From contig JAGCYY010000026.1 in assembly GCA_017960565.1 (NCBI GenBank), positions 1-43,100 of the forward strand: 43,100 bases of DNA. Direction: 5' to 3'. This DNA comes from a bacterium. GTDB taxonomy: Bacteria; Bacillota_I; Bacilli_A; Izemoplasmatales; UBA1188. Every line of letters begins with the position of its first letter. Position 1 is the stretch's first letter. This document shows, piece by piece, positions 24,648 to 33,696 of this stretch. Position numbers and translations under genes: made by a program. The notes under the pieces were generated by a model that did no database searches, was not told the DNA's origin, and saw only the letters and a list, made by a program, of their open reading frames with translations.

Positions 24648-25873
24648 AAGAATTATTAGAAAAAGCTAAAAAAGCCAAATATGACATGGCTAAATCAACT
24701 AATGATTTAAGAAATAAAGCTTTGAAGAATATCGCACTTAAATTAGAAGAAATGCGTGATTTTATTCTTGAGACAAACAAGATCGATATTTTAAATGCCC
24801 ATAAATCAAATTATGAAGCATCATTTATTGAAAGGCTAACACTTACTGAAAATAGAATAGATATGTTAGTGGATAGCGTATATAAAATAATAAGCCTAGA
24901 AGATTATAATGGGAAAATAGTAGAAAAGATTCAAAGACCAAATGGTCTTATTATTGAGAAAGTGTTAGTACCTTTTGGAACACTCTTAACTATATTTGAA
25001 TCTCGTCCTAATGTCACAGTAGATATATCTATTATGTCTATTAAAACAGGGAACACAGTTATCTTGAAAGGTGGTAAAGAAGCCATCAACACAAATAGAT
25101 GCTTATCAAGCATAATGAGAGAGGCAATAAAAGAATATATAAATCCAGATTCAATATTATTTATAGATTCAATCGATAGAAATATCACAGAAGAACTATT
25201 AAAATCAAATGAATATATTGATTTATTGATTCCAAGAGGATCAAAAAATCTAATAGATTATTGCGTGAAAAATTCTAAGGTTCCATTTATCGAAACCGGT
25301 GCTGGCAATTGTCATCTTTATATTCATGAAGACGCTGATTTAGATATGGCTTTAAAAATAGCTATAAACGCAAAATATAGCAGACCATCTGTCTGCAACG
25401 CTATAGAAACAATTTTGGTCGATAAAAAGATTGCTGAAAATGCTTTAAAGCTTATATATAATTCATTTTCAAATCTCAATATTGAAATGAGAGGCTGTGA
25501 TGAAACACTCAAATATATAAATATAAATAAAGCCACAGAAGAAGATTATTATAAAGAATACAATGATTATATTATAGCTATAAAGGTAGTAGAAGATTAT
25601 CATGAGGCCATAAATCACATAAGCAAATATTCTACAAAACATAGCGAAACAATCGTCACAGAAAACAAAAACATTGCAGCTATATTTTTAAATGAAATAG
25701 ATTCAGCTTGCATCTACCACAATGCTTCCACAAGATTTACTGATGGAGGATGTTTTGGCTTTGGTGCTGAGATAGGTATTTCTACATCCAAGCTTCATGC
25801 GAGAGGACCTATGGGATTAAAAGAAATAATGACCTATAAATATAAAATTTATGGAAATGGTGAGGTGAGATAA
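24638..25873 (+). CDS. proA: Glutamate-5-semialdehyde dehydrogenase (gamma-glutamyl phosphate reductase)
   Basis: NADPH-dependent reduction of gamma-glutamyl phosphate to glutamate semialdehyde, the second proline step. Aldehyde dehydrogenase fold with PFGTLLTIFESRPNVTVD, KTGNTVILKGGKEAINTN, the LIPRGSKNLIDY segment, IETGAGNCHLYI and the catalytic cysteine C253 in SRPSVCNAIET; the C-terminus has STRFTDGGCFGFGAEIGIST. Length 411 aa is normal. Start overlaps the proB end and its stop overlaps the proC start (TAATG), so the three genes are tightly coupled. Confidence 0.97.
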   Translation: MELKELLEKAKKAKYDMAKSTNDLRNKALKNIALKLEEMRDFILETNKIDILNAHKSNYEASFIERLTLTENRIDMLVDSVYKIISLEDYNGKIVEKIQRPNGLIIEKVLVPFGTLLTIFESRPNVTVDISIMSIKTGNTVILKGGKEAINTNRCLSSIMREAIKEYINPDSILFIDSIDRNITEELLKSNEYIDLLIPRGSKNLIDYCVKNSKVPFIETGAGNCHLYIHEDADLDMALKIAINAKYSRPSVCNAIETILVDKKIAENALKLIYNSFSNLNIEMRGCDETLKYININKATEEDYYKEYNDYIIAIKVVEDYHEAINHISKYSTKHSETIVTENKNIAAIFLNEIDSACIYHNASTRFTDGGCFGFGAEIGISTSKLHARGPMGLKEIMTYKYKIYGNGEVR

Positions 25874-26661
25874 TGTATAAATTTGGAATAATTGGTGTTG
25901 GAAAAATGGGATATGCCATCCTTAAAGGAATCTTAAATAAAAACATCTTTACCAAAGAAGAAATAATACTTCATGTTCATAGTAAAGAAAGACGAGAATA
26001 TTTTAATTCTTTAGGTTTTAACACATCTTTTGATCTATCATATTGCCTTGAAAATAGTGAAGTAGTTTTATTATCTATCAAACCTCAAATATATGATGAA
26101 ATCATAAACAAAGAATATAGTGTTCCGTGTATAATCTCAGTTATGGCTGGCAAAAGAATAAAAGATTTAAAAAAACATTTTTCTAAATCGTTTATTGTAA
26201 GATCAATGCCAAACACACCTTCTATGATAAATGAAGGAGTAACTACTGTGTCTTTTGAATCTAAATCAAGTAAATATTATAATTTATCAAAAGAAATATT
26301 AGAATCAATATCTAAAATATATGAAATAGATGAAAATCTTTCTGATACGCTTTTACCACTTAATGGTAGTATGCCAGCATATTTTAATCTTTTTGTTAAA
26401 TCATTCATAGATGCTTCAATAGAGCATAATGTTCCATATGAACTAGTCAAAAATTTATTATTAGATTCAATAGAGGGATCTTTAAAACTTTTAAGAGAAT
26501 CTAGTGAGTCAATCGATGATCAAATAAAAAATGTATGTTCAAAAGGTGGAACTACAATAGCGGGATTAAATAAATTATATGAAGGTAGTTTCCAAGAATC
26601 TATTAAAGAATGCTACGAAGCGTGCCGAAATAGATCTATTGAATTATCAAATAATAACTGA
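25873..26661 (+). CDS. proC: Pyrroline-5-carboxylate reductase
   Basis: Last step of proline synthesis, NAD(P)H-dependent. The Rossmann start IGVGKMGYAILKGILN, SIKPQIYDEII, RSMPNTPSMINEGVT and the C-terminal dimer domain are present. Two positions depart from the common pattern: GSMPAYF where GSGPAY is usual, and SKGGTTIAGL where SPGGTTIAG is usual. 262 aa, typical. With proB and proA it gives a complete route from glutamate to proline. Confidence 0.95.
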   Translation: MYKFGIIGVGKMGYAILKGILNKNIFTKEEIILHVHSKERREYFNSLGFNTSFDLSYCLENSEVVLLSIKPQIYDEIINKEYSVPCIISVMAGKRIKDLKKHFSKSFIVRSMPNTPSMINEGVTTVSFESKSSKYYNLSKEILESISKIYEIDENLSDTLLPLNGSMPAYFNLFVKSFIDASIEHNVPYELVKNLLLDSIEGSLKLLRESSESIDDQIKNVCSKGGTTIAGLNKLYEGSFQESIKECYEACRNRSIELSNNN

Positions 26662-26702
26662 CATATGTATTTAAAATAGAAATAAATTTGTTACAGTCTA
26701 CG

Positions 26703-26733
26703 AAAAAGAGATTAATATTTAAGTCTCTTTTTT
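26703..26733 (+). terminator. Terminator after proC
   Basis: AAAGAGA / TCTCTTT stem with an AT-rich, partly self-complementary loop, followed by T residues. Confidence 0.8.
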
Positions 26734-26761
26734 ATATTTTTCTTTTAATAAATTAAAGAAA

Positions 26762-26770
26762 TGATAAAAT
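26762..26770 (+). promoter_or_regulatory. Extended -10 promoter of the DUF1295 gene
   Basis: TG (26762-26763), A, TAAAAT (26765-26770); GAAAGGAAG binding site downstream. Confidence 0.6.
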
Positions 26771-26802
26771 AAAAGATATTTTGATAGAAAGGAAGATAAA
26801 AG

Positions 26803-27681
26803 ATGGACAAGAGAAAGAAAATAAATGGATTACTAATATTTTTAATAACCTATATATTTGCATTTGGAGTTGGTCTATTAAGCTATTATCTATTTGATAG
26901 TTATAACTTAGATGAACTTATGTCTATATTTCTCGCAGATACAGTAGCGACTATATTTGTATTTATTGTAGGGATATTTTTAAAGACTGCATCTATGTAT
27001 GATCCATATTGGAGTGTACAAACCGTATTTATCTATATTCCTCTTATGATTAAATATCAAGCATATAATTTTGGTTCATTCTTATTTCTTGCGGCAATTA
27101 TGTTTTGGTCAGTAAGACTCACAATAAACTTTATTAAAGGATTTGATAATATATCTTACATTGACTGGCGATATAAGATGTTAAAAGAAAAGACAGGTCC
27201 TTTTTATCAAGCAGTAAATCTTCTTGGTATTCACATGGTTCCAACAGTAGTAGTATTTTTTGCATCTGTCCCTGCATTCCTCTACGTAATCAATGGCTGT
27301 GTGTTTGAACCACTTAATTTAATTGGAATATTCACAATGATTATGTCGACTGTAATAGAACTTGTGAGTGATAACGATATGAGAAGATTTAAGGCTATTA
27401 GATCTTCCAATAAAGAAATAATAAATATCGGTCTTTGGAAACATTCAAGACATCCAAATTATTTTGGAGAAATAATGTTCTGGTATGGTGTAGCATTTAC
27501 ATTTGTATTTAGTAATATCAATCTATTCTATGCCCTTCTTGGTGCTGTATTAAATACTTTATTATTTATATTTATTTCTGTCCCAATGGAAGAAAATCAT
27601 CTCAAAAACTACAAAGAAGGATATGAGGAATACAAAAAAAGAACCAACGTGTTCCTTCCAATCAATATATTCAACAAATAG
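26803..27681 (+). CDS. DUF1295 integral membrane protein (steroid 5-alpha-reductase-like)
   Basis: 292-aa polytopic protein with about seven or eight hydrophobic segments, beginning KINGLLIFLITYIFAFGVG. The C-terminal half carries the family signature: NIGLWKHSRHPNYFGEIMFW followed by a helix and VPMEENHLKN...YEEYKKRTNVFLP. These residues resemble the cofactor-binding end shared by DUF1295, steroid 5-alpha reductases and isoprenylcysteine methyltransferases. The reaction and substrate in bacteria are not established; a lipid or isoprenoid reductase or methyltransferase is possible. Monocistronic, converging on the minus-strand ftsH operon. Confidence 0.85.
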   Translation: MDKRKKINGLLIFLITYIFAFGVGLLSYYLFDSYNLDELMSIFLADTVATIFVFIVGIFLKTASMYDPYWSVQTVFIYIPLMIKYQAYNFGSFLFLAAIMFWSVRLTINFIKGFDNISYIDWRYKMLKEKTGPFYQAVNLLGIHMVPTVVVFFASVPAFLYVINGCVFEPLNLIGIFTMIMSTVIELVSDNDMRRFKAIRSSNKEIINIGLWKHSRHPNYFGEIMFWYGVAFTFVFSNINLFYALLGAVLNTLLFIFISVPMEENHLKNYKEGYEEYKKRTNVFLPINIFNK

Positions 27682-27711
27682 AAATGGTATAGCAAAATCG
27701 CTATACCATTT
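27682..27711. terminator. Bidirectional terminator between convergent units
   Basis: Perfect 12-bp stem AAATGGTATAGC / GCTATACCATTT with a 6-nt loop. It lies between the DUF1295 stop (+) and the rqcP stop (-), so it can end both transcripts. Confidence 0.85.
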
Positions 27712-27714
27712 TCT

Positions 27715-27963
27715 TTATTCATTACGAATTACTTCATACATTGAAGAAGAATCACTTTTAGAAGTAAATTCATTGATAGATAAAACTTTAACTTCTAAAA
27801 CTTTAGTTGCATATTTAATTTCAATGATATCGCCTTCATTAATGCTTGTTGAAGGTTTAGCATCTTTTCCATTAACTTTTATTCTATCTTTATCGATAGT
27901 TTCTTTTGCAACTGTCCTTCTTTTGATAATATGAGATATTTTTAAATATTTATCAAGTCTCAT
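27715..27963 (-). CDS. rqcP: S4-domain RNA-binding protein RqcP (YabO/HslR-like)
   Basis: 82-aa S4 domain protein starting MRLDKYLKISHIIKRRTVAK, with DRIKVNGKDAKPS and GDIIEIKY, the classic S4 fold. Its Bacillus counterpart YabO (RqcP) works with RqcH in adding C-terminal alanine tails to nascent chains on stalled 50S subunits, and lies in the same chromosomal neighbourhood (yabO ... tilS-hpt-ftsH). Here it is the last gene of that cluster, 3 bases after the ftsH stop. HslR (heat shock) is the alternative name for the same domain; the RQC role is inferred from homology and position. Confidence 0.85.
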   Translation of the reverse strand: MRLDKYLKISHIIKRRTVAKETIDKDRIKVNGKDAKPSTSINEGDIIEIKYATKVLEVKVLSINEFTSKSDSSSMYEVIRNE

Positions 27964-27966
27964 ATA

Positions 27967-29976
27967 TTAATTTTCTTGAACGTTGTCACTTTCTGGAGTG
28001 CTTCCAAGTTCTTTTAATGAATCATCATCATCAGCTCTCTTTAGAGCACCAGTCTTAAAGATTTCATCGATATCTTCTCTTAGTAATGTTTCAACTTTCA
28101 TTAGATAATGAGCTATATTTTTAAGCTTATCCATATTTTCAGATAATATCTTAGCTGCATTTGTATGACATTCATTGATGATTTCTCTTATTGCTTCGTC
28201 AATATCATAAGCTACAGTATCTGAGAAGTTCTTATTTGTTGAATAATCTCTTCCAAGATATGTATAACCAGAATTTTGTTCATAGGTGATTGGTCCAAGC
28301 TTACTCATACCATATTCAGTAACCATCGATCTTGCGATTCTTGTGGCATTAAGGAGGTCATTAGAAGCACCAGTAGTAACTTCACCGAAGACAAGTTCTT
28401 CAGCGGTTCTACCACCAAGTAAACCAGTTATTTTTTCGATTAATTGATTCTTAGTATAGATTATAACTTCTTCATTTTTTGGACCCATGAGGTTATAACC
28501 ACCAGCTTCACCTCTTGGAATGATAGTTACTTTTTGAACGATATCAGCGTTTGCGAGTAATGTACCAATAACGCAGTGACCTGCTTCATGGTAAGCAACA
28601 ATTTCTTTTTCTCTCTTAGATATGACTTTAGATTTCTTCGCAGGACCCATAAGGACTCTGTCAATAGCTTCATCTATTAAAGCTGTATCGATTTCTGGTT
28701 TGTTCTCTCTTGCGGCAAGAAGTGCACTTTCATTCATGATGTTTTCAAGATCAGCGCCAGTCATACCTGGAGTTGAATGAGCGATCTGTTTAAAATCTAC
28801 TGAACTTGCAACTTTTTTCTTTCTTGCATGAACTTTAAGGATTTCTTCTCTACCTTTAATATCTGGAGTTGAAACATCTATTTGTCTGTCAAATCTTCCA
28901 GGTCTTAATAGAGCTGGATCAAGAATATCAGGTCTATTTGTTGCGGCAATTATGATGATTCCTGAATTTTGTCCAAAACCATCCATCTCAACAAGCAATT
29001 GGTTTAGAGTTTGTTCTCTTTCATCATTGCCACCACCAAGCCCTGTTCCTCTTTGTCTACCTACTGCATCTATTTCATCCATGAACAGAATCGCAGGAGC
29101 GTGTTTCTTGGCAACTCTAAACATATCTCTTACACGGCTTGCACCGACACCTACAAACATTTCTACTAAATCAGAACCAGTTGAATAGAAGAATGGAACA
29201 CCAGCTTCACCTGCAACCGCTCTTGCAAGTAGTGTCTTACCAGTACCAGGTTTGCCATAAAGAAGAACACCTTTAGGTACTCTTGCACCCATGTCTGTAT
29301 ATTTCTTAGGATTTTTTAAGAAATCTACAATTTCCTCTAATTCTTGTTTTTCTTCATCTAATCCAGCAACGTCTTTGAAAGTAGTAGTAGAAGTTTTGCT
29401 GAGCTTAGCACGAGATTTAGCGAAGTCACTTGCTTGTTTGTTTGTTTGATCATATGATTTACCAGTTCGTCTTAATAAGAATATTACTCCGATGGCACTA
29501 CCTACAAGCGCAACAATTAAGAGGAAGTTTAGGATATTGAATGTTGAACCAGGTTGATATGAGAATTTAAAGTGAACATCTGGATTTGCTGCTTTAATGT
29601 TTTGAATATATTCAATAAAATCTGCATATACAATCGAGTTATTGATAAATGCCCATTCTCTTTCTCTTTGTCTCTTTCCATTTTCAAGATCGAATGTGAC
29701 AGTTATGATATAACTTTCACCCATACTTGAATCACTTTTAGGAGAAACTTCTATTGAATAGATTTTATCTTGATATGTGTTGATATCATCATATAATTCA
29801 AAATATGTTTTCTCAGCGGTAGAAGTTTGGCATCCACGAACACTGAATATTATTCCTACTACAAACATGATAGCGACGAGAATGATCGCAATATTTGCCC
29901 AATTAAATTTAGATTTATTTGGTTTTTGGTTAGGATTATTTTGTTGATTATTATTTTGATTATTGTTATCCGCCAT
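27967..29976 (-). CDS. ftsH: ATP-dependent zinc metalloprotease FtsH
   Basis: Membrane-anchored AAA+ protease for quality control of membrane and regulatory proteins. An Asn/Gln-rich N-terminus precedes membrane helix 1 (about 27-46, [19 protein letters not shown]), an extracytoplasmic domain, and helix 2 (about 148-168). The AAA domain has Walker [15 protein letters not shown], Walker [15 protein letters not shown] and the second region of homology [18 protein letters not shown]. The zinc protease site is [11 protein letters not shown], with the distal acidic ligand region in [13 protein letters not shown]. 669 aa. The start overlaps the hpt stop by one base (TAATG) and its AAGGAGG lies inside hpt. 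Confidence 0.98.
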   Translation of the reverse strand: MADNNNQNNNQQNNPNQKPNKSKFNWANIAIILVAIMFVVGIIFSVRGCQTSTAEKTYFELYDDINTYQDKIYSIEVSPKSDSSMGESYIITVTFDLENGKRQREREWAFINNSIVYADFIEYIQNIKAANPDVHFKFSYQPGSTFNILNFLLIVALVGSAIGVIFLLRRTGKSYDQTNKQASDFAKSRAKLSKTSTTTFKDVAGLDEEKQELEEIVDFLKNPKKYTDMGARVPKGVLLYGKPGTGKTLLARAVAGEAGVPFFYSTGSDLVEMFVGVGASRVRDMFRVAKKHAPAILFMDEIDAVGRQRGTGLGGGNDEREQTLNQLLVEMDGFGQNSGIIIIAATNRPDILDPALLRPGRFDRQIDVSTPDIKGREEILKVHARKKKVASSVDFKQIAHSTPGMTGADLENIMNESALLAARENKPEIDTALIDEAIDRVLMGPAKKSKVISKREKEIVAYHEAGHCVIGTLLANADIVQKVTIIPRGEAGGYNLMGPKNEEVIIYTKNQLIEKITGLLGGRTAEELVFGEVTTGASNDLLNATRIARSMVTEYGMSKLGPITYEQNSGYTYLGRDYSTNKNFSDTVAYDIDEAIREIINECHTNAAKILSENMDKLKNIAHYLMKVETLLREDIDEIFKTGALKRADDDDSLKELGSTPESDNVQEN

Positions 29977-30527
29977 TAATTTTCCTCCTTGATTAAATCA
30001 TCGCTTATGATACCGATGTATGGAAGATTTCTATAATGTTCTTGGAAATCTAAACCATATCCAATCACAAAGGCATTTGGAATAGACAAGCCGACATATT
30101 TTGCATTATATTTGTTTTTATCTTCTGTTTCTTTGTAAAGAAGCACACAAGCTTCAACTGATAGAGCACCTTTCACCTTAAAGATTTCCATAATTTTCTT
30201 CATGGTTTTTCCTGTATCGATGATGTCATCAACAATAATGACATGCTTGCCAACAATTGATTGATCTAAATCTTTTAATATTTTTACATCGTTTGATGAT
30301 TTAGTTTTGCCATGATAGCTAGAACACTTTATATAGTCAACCACAATTTGTAAGTCAACATACTTAATTAGATCAGAGAAGAATGGGTTGCATCCGTTTA
30401 AAAGACCTACCATCGTAACTTCTTTGCCTTCATAATCTCTAGAAATCTCTGCACCAAGCATTTTACATGTTTCAATAATCTTTTCTTCAGATATAATAAT
30501 TTCTTTACAAGCCTTATCAATTTTCAT
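29976..30527 (-). CDS. hpt: Hypoxanthine phosphoribosyltransferase
   Basis: Purine salvage enzyme converting hypoxanthine (and probably guanine) with PRPP to IMP or GMP. The PRPP loop is [18 protein letters not shown] near residue 95, preceded by the flexible loop [10 protein letters not shown]; the purine pocket region is [18 protein letters not shown]. 183 aa from ATG 30527, which has GAGGA 9 nt before it; a TTG five codons upstream overlaps that binding site and is less likely. It overlaps the tilS end by 11 bases. Clustered with tilS and ftsH as in Bacillus. Confidence 0.97.
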   Translation of the reverse strand: MKIDKACKEIIISEEKIIETCKMLGAEISRDYEGKEVTMVGLLNGCNPFFSDLIKYVDLQIVVDYIKCSSYHGKTKSSNDVKILKDLDQSIVGKHVIIVDDIIDTGKTMKKIMEIFKVKGALSVEACVLLYKETEDKNKYNAKYVGLSIPNAFVIGYGLDFQEHYRNLPYIGIISDDLIKEEN

Positions 30528-31860
30528 TATTTTTTTCCTCAAATGTTATATAGATTATTTTTTGTTTATTCTTATCAGTTTCTTTTCTTATTATTTTTGG
30601 AATAAAAAAGATTTCGTCATTATGTTCAAAAACTAGAACATTTTCTCTTTTTCTTTTTGGAACCCTATATTCCTTTAATAAGTCATAGACTTTTTTTGTG
30701 ATTGATGAATATGTGATTTTATCGCCTTTCTTCACATTTCTTACATGAATAGGGAAGATTTCATCTTCACTATTATAGCATAACATATGTGAGTTTTTTG
30801 AAGGCAGAATATGATTTTTTCGTGATAATATAATTTTTCCATATCCTGTTACTTCATATTCGCCAATATCATTAATAAATAGATCAATTTTTGGTTTTGT
30901 TATATTTTTATAGATGACAATATCATCATATTCTTTTGTGAAAACAATATCATCCTTGATTTCAATGGTTTTTGATTCTCTTGTTTCAGCGTTTATGATA
31001 TCTAAGATTTCTTTTGTTTTACTATGATATAGTTCAACAGTGTTCAATGATATATAATTCACAGCTTCAAGAAGAACTTCTTTTTTAATGATAGTGTTTA
31101 ATGCATTAAAATCTTTTAATTTAAATGTTATTTCGTTTTCATTTTTGAAAGAATTATTAAGAATGAATTCTTGAGATTTAGATGTAATATATTCCGCCAT
31201 TTCCTCTTGATCACTCGAATAGTTTTTGACAGATTCATAAAGATTTGGATTGATTTGTAATAACTGAGGTATAACATTGTGTCTTATGATATTTCTAGTA
31301 TAATGATCCTCGTTATTAGATGCATCTAAAAAGAATTTAATGTTATGTAATTTTTGATATTCTTCGATAGTTTTTCTGTTTGTATGTAGAAGCGGTCTAA
31401 CAACATCAACATCTTCAATTTTAGTGATATATTTTATTCCAGAATATCCCTTGATAGATGTCCCTCTTATGATTCTCATTATTACAGTTTCAACTTCATC
31501 ATCTGCGTGATGTGCGAGAATTATTGCTTTAGAATTATATTTTTTGGCAACATTTATAAAGAATGAATAGCGAATCTTTCTCGCCTCTTCTTGAAAGTTT
31601 GATTCAATTTTTTTATCTAATATATATCCCTCGAAAGGGATATTATTTTTCTTACAAAAATCTTCTAGATAAGCATATTCCTGGTCTGACTCAGTGCGCT
31701 TTTTGTGATTCACATGAGCGACAACTATCTTGTATCCATTTGTGTAGAGATAATGAAAAAGGCACATTGAATCAATGCCTGTCGAAACACAGACAATAAG
31801 AGTGTCTGATTTATTAATATATTTATTTAATTTAACTTCATCAAGCAGTTTGATATCCAT
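30517..31860 (-). CDS. tilS: tRNA(Ile)-lysidine synthetase
   Basis: Modifies the wobble cytidine of the CAU-anticodon isoleucine tRNA to lysidine; essential for decoding AUA, a frequent codon here. N-type ATP pyrophosphatase domain with a P-loop reading VSTGIDSMCLFHYL; the usual SGGxDS is STGIDS. Further motifs are VAHVNHKKRTESDQEYAYL and LAHHADDEVETVIMRI. The C-terminal substrate-recognition domains extend to residue 447. First gene of the minus-strand operon; its promoter (TGTTAAAAT, TAAAAT at 31877-31872) lies so close that the leader would be only about 5 nt. Confidence 0.95.
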   Translation of the reverse strand: MDIKLLDEVKLNKYINKSDTLIVCVSTGIDSMCLFHYLYTNGYKIVVAHVNHKKRTESDQEYAYLEDFCKKNNIPFEGYILDKKIESNFQEEARKIRYSFFINVAKKYNSKAIILAHHADDEVETVIMRIIRGTSIKGYSGIKYITKIEDVDVVRPLLHTNRKTIEEYQKLHNIKFFLDASNNEDHYTRNIIRHNVIPQLLQINPNLYESVKNYSSDQEEMAEYITSKSQEFILNNSFKNENEITFKLKDFNALNTIIKKEVLLEAVNYISLNTVELYHSKTKEILDIINAETRESKTIEIKDDIVFTKEYDDIVIYKNITKPKIDLFINDIGEYEVTGYGKIILSRKNHILPSKNSHMLCYNSEDEIFPIHVRNVKKGDKITYSSITKKVYDLLKEYRVPKRKRENVLVFEHNDEIFFIPKIIRKETDKNKQKIIYITFEEKNNEN

Positions 31861-31871
31861 AATCCTTATTT

Positions 31872-31880
31872 ATTTTAACA
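31872..31880 (-). promoter_or_regulatory. Extended -10 promoter of tilS-hpt-ftsH-rqcP
   Basis: On the minus strand TG, T, TAAAAT (31877 down to 31872). It is divergent from the maf promoter 40 bases away. Predicted transcription start near 31865. Confidence 0.6.
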
Positions 31881-31920
31881 TAATAAATAAGATTAATAAA
31901 ATAAAATCAGATATTTAAGT

Positions 31921-31926
31921 TATAAT
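31921..31926 (+). promoter_or_regulatory. -10 element of maf
   Basis: TATAAT at 31921-31926 without an upstream TG and with no good -35; 20 bases before the maf start. Confidence 0.45.
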
Positions 31927-31946
31927 AAACAAGGGGGATGTTCACT

Positions 31947-32510
31947 ATGGATATTATTCTTGCATCTAAATCAAAAAGAAGAATAGAGATGATGGAAGAG
32001 ATGGGTTTTCCATTTAGAGTTGTTGAATCTCATATAGCTGAATTTATCGATTCATATTCATCAAATGGGGAAATTGTCGAGAAACTTGCGGTGAAAAAAG
32101 CGGAAGACGTGTTTAAAGATAATCCAGATTCTCTCGTTCTTGGGTTTGACACATTAGTCTTTTTAGATAATGAGGTTTTAGGAAAACCAAGAGATGAAAA
32201 TGAATGCATTGAAATGATAAAAAAATTAAGAAATAGAACACATGAAGTTATTACTGGTGCATGTTTTATTGATAAGAATAAGAAAATAAGTTTTTATTCA
32301 TCATGTGAAGTAACATTTTCAGATATCGATATAGAAGATATTGTAAATTATTCTAAAACAAGTGAACCTTATGATAAAGCTGGTGCTTACGCTATACAGG
32401 GGTATATCGGAAGGTTTATAGAAAAAGTAAATGGCGACTTTTTTAGTGTAATTGGAATGCCTAAACAGAAAGTTTATGCCTTTTTACGTGATTACGTAAA
32501 AAAATTATAA
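31947..32510 (+). CDS. maf: Maf-family nucleoside triphosphate pyrophosphatase
   Basis: Maf/YhdE family house-cleaning pyrophosphatase acting on dTTP, UTP or modified nucleotides; named for septum inhibition in Bacillus. N-terminus MDIILASKSKRRIEMMEEMG (usual LASxSPRR), VLGFDTLVFLDNEVLGKPRD with the catalytic Asp region, HEVITGACFI, and YDKAGAYAIQGYIGRFIEKV with the NGDFFSVIGMP ending. I use ATG 31947, which has AAGGGGG 9 nt before it; an ATG three codons upstream abuts that site. 187 aa. Confidence 0.94.
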   Translation: MDIILASKSKRRIEMMEEMGFPFRVVESHIAEFIDSYSSNGEIVEKLAVKKAEDVFKDNPDSLVLGFDTLVFLDNEVLGKPRDENECIEMIKKLRNRTHEVITGACFIDKNKKISFYSSCEVTFSDIDIEDIVNYSKTSEPYDKAGAYAIQGYIGRFIEKVNGDFFSVIGMPKQKVYAFLRDYVKKL

Positions 32511-32515
32511 AAATA

Positions 32516-32524
32516 TGGTATAAT
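32516..32524 (+). promoter_or_regulatory. Extended -10 promoter directly before the GGDEF-like gene
   Basis: TG (32516-32517), G, TATAAT (32519-32524). The ATG is only 8 bases beyond the -10, so the transcript would be leaderless or nearly so. Confidence 0.7.
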
Positions 32525-32532
32525 CTATCGGT

Positions 32533-33681
32533 ATGTATTTAGAAATTGCTTTAGTAGCGGCTCTTTTCCTGCTCTCAGTTACAAATTCCATAATATACAG
32601 AAAGAAAACCAACATAATTATTTCTAGTGTTGGTGTTTTTGTGTCTTTAGTATATCTATTGTTTGTGTTTATTGAAACACTAAAACCATATTTGTTTATC
32701 TATTCAATCATTGTTTTAGCTTTAATAATCCCATATTCACTAATGTTTATTCCAAAGAAAGTAACTAAGAATATCACTGAATATGATTATTTTGAACTGG
32801 AAAAAGCTTATTTAGAACTAAAAGATGATAGAGAAAAATTGAGACAAAGATTTTTATCTACTGTATCACTAATCAATGAAGGAATAGTTTTTTATGAAAA
32901 TGGAACAAAAGATGTAATTCTCAGTGATTATGCAAAAGAGGTCTTTGGGTCTAAACAAAGCCTCTCTTTAGAAGAACACGCTGAAATTATCAATCCGCTT
33001 GATAAAGATGAATATCTTAAAACAATTGAAAGAGTGTCTAAACACCAAATGACATATGAGATCAAATATCGTATCATTAAAAACGATCTCAATGTTTGGA
33101 TTTTAGAAAAAGGACATTTTATCGGCGTTGAATCAAAAAGAAGCATCATCGCAACTATTATGCCACTCGATGTAAATTCTTATAAGAAGACACAATATTT
33201 TGAAATTGATTCACTTTATCCAGAAGATAAAATGTATCCATATTTAAAATCTTTAGCAATTGAACATAAACAGTTCAGTTTAATTTCTTTAGAACTTACA
33301 AATATCAAAGATATCAACGACAAATATGGTAGAGAAGTCGGAAATCTTATGATGAATGATTATATAAGATATCTAAAGAACCTCTATCAACCAGACATAA
33401 ATAAATTCTATAGAATTTCCGGAATTAGATTTATTATGATCATTGATGATTATAAGACGTATGAAGAATTCCATAGATCACTAACCTCTAATCAATCAGA
33501 ATTATATAATATAAAAATCAATATTTCCGGAATTAAAGATGTGGTTAGACCTAAGTTTGGCGTTGTAAATATCAGCGGAGTTAAGACAATAGACTCCCTA
33601 AACATCACAAAACTAAGTATAAAATTATTGGAAGAAGCAATAGAAACAAATAGAAGAAATTATTCCATTTTCAGCGAATAA
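32533..33681 (+). CDS. Membrane protein with PAS-like and degenerate GGDEF domains
   Basis: 382 aa. Three hydrophobic N-terminal helices (about 1-18, 27-48, 52-72) are followed by a coiled segment (ELEKAYLELKDDREKLRQRF), a PAS-like domain (about 105-215, STVSLINEGIVFYENGTKD) and a GGDEF-like domain. The latter keeps the NIKDINDKYGREVGNLMMND helix typical of diguanylate cyclases, but the GGDEF loop itself reads SGIRF (residues 296-300). It therefore cannot be a normal cyclase; a nucleotide-sensing or scaffold role like the degenerate GGDEF of GdpP is possible. No ribosome binding site is present before the ATG. It heads a unit running into ispD. Confidence 0.72.
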   Translation: MYLEIALVAALFLLSVTNSIIYRKKTNIIISSVGVFVSLVYLLFVFIETLKPYLFIYSIIVLALIIPYSLMFIPKKVTKNITEYDYFELEKAYLELKDDREKLRQRFLSTVSLINEGIVFYENGTKDVILSDYAKEVFGSKQSLSLEEHAEIINPLDKDEYLKTIERVSKHQMTYEIKYRIIKNDLNVWILEKGHFIGVESKRSIIATIMPLDVNSYKKTQYFEIDSLYPEDKMYPYLKSLAIEHKQFSLISLELTNIKDINDKYGREVGNLMMNDYIRYLKNLYQPDINKFYRISGIRFIMIIDDYKTYEEFHRSLTSNQSELYNIKINISGIKDVVRPKFGVVNISGVKTIDSLNITKLSIKLLEEAIETNRRNYSIFSE

Positions 33682-33696
33682 TTTAGAGGAAATATT

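Noticed and set aside
28952-29188. Plus-strand frame opposite the ftsH AAA domain
   Set aside because: Antisense of a highly conserved ATPase core; composition explained by the complement.
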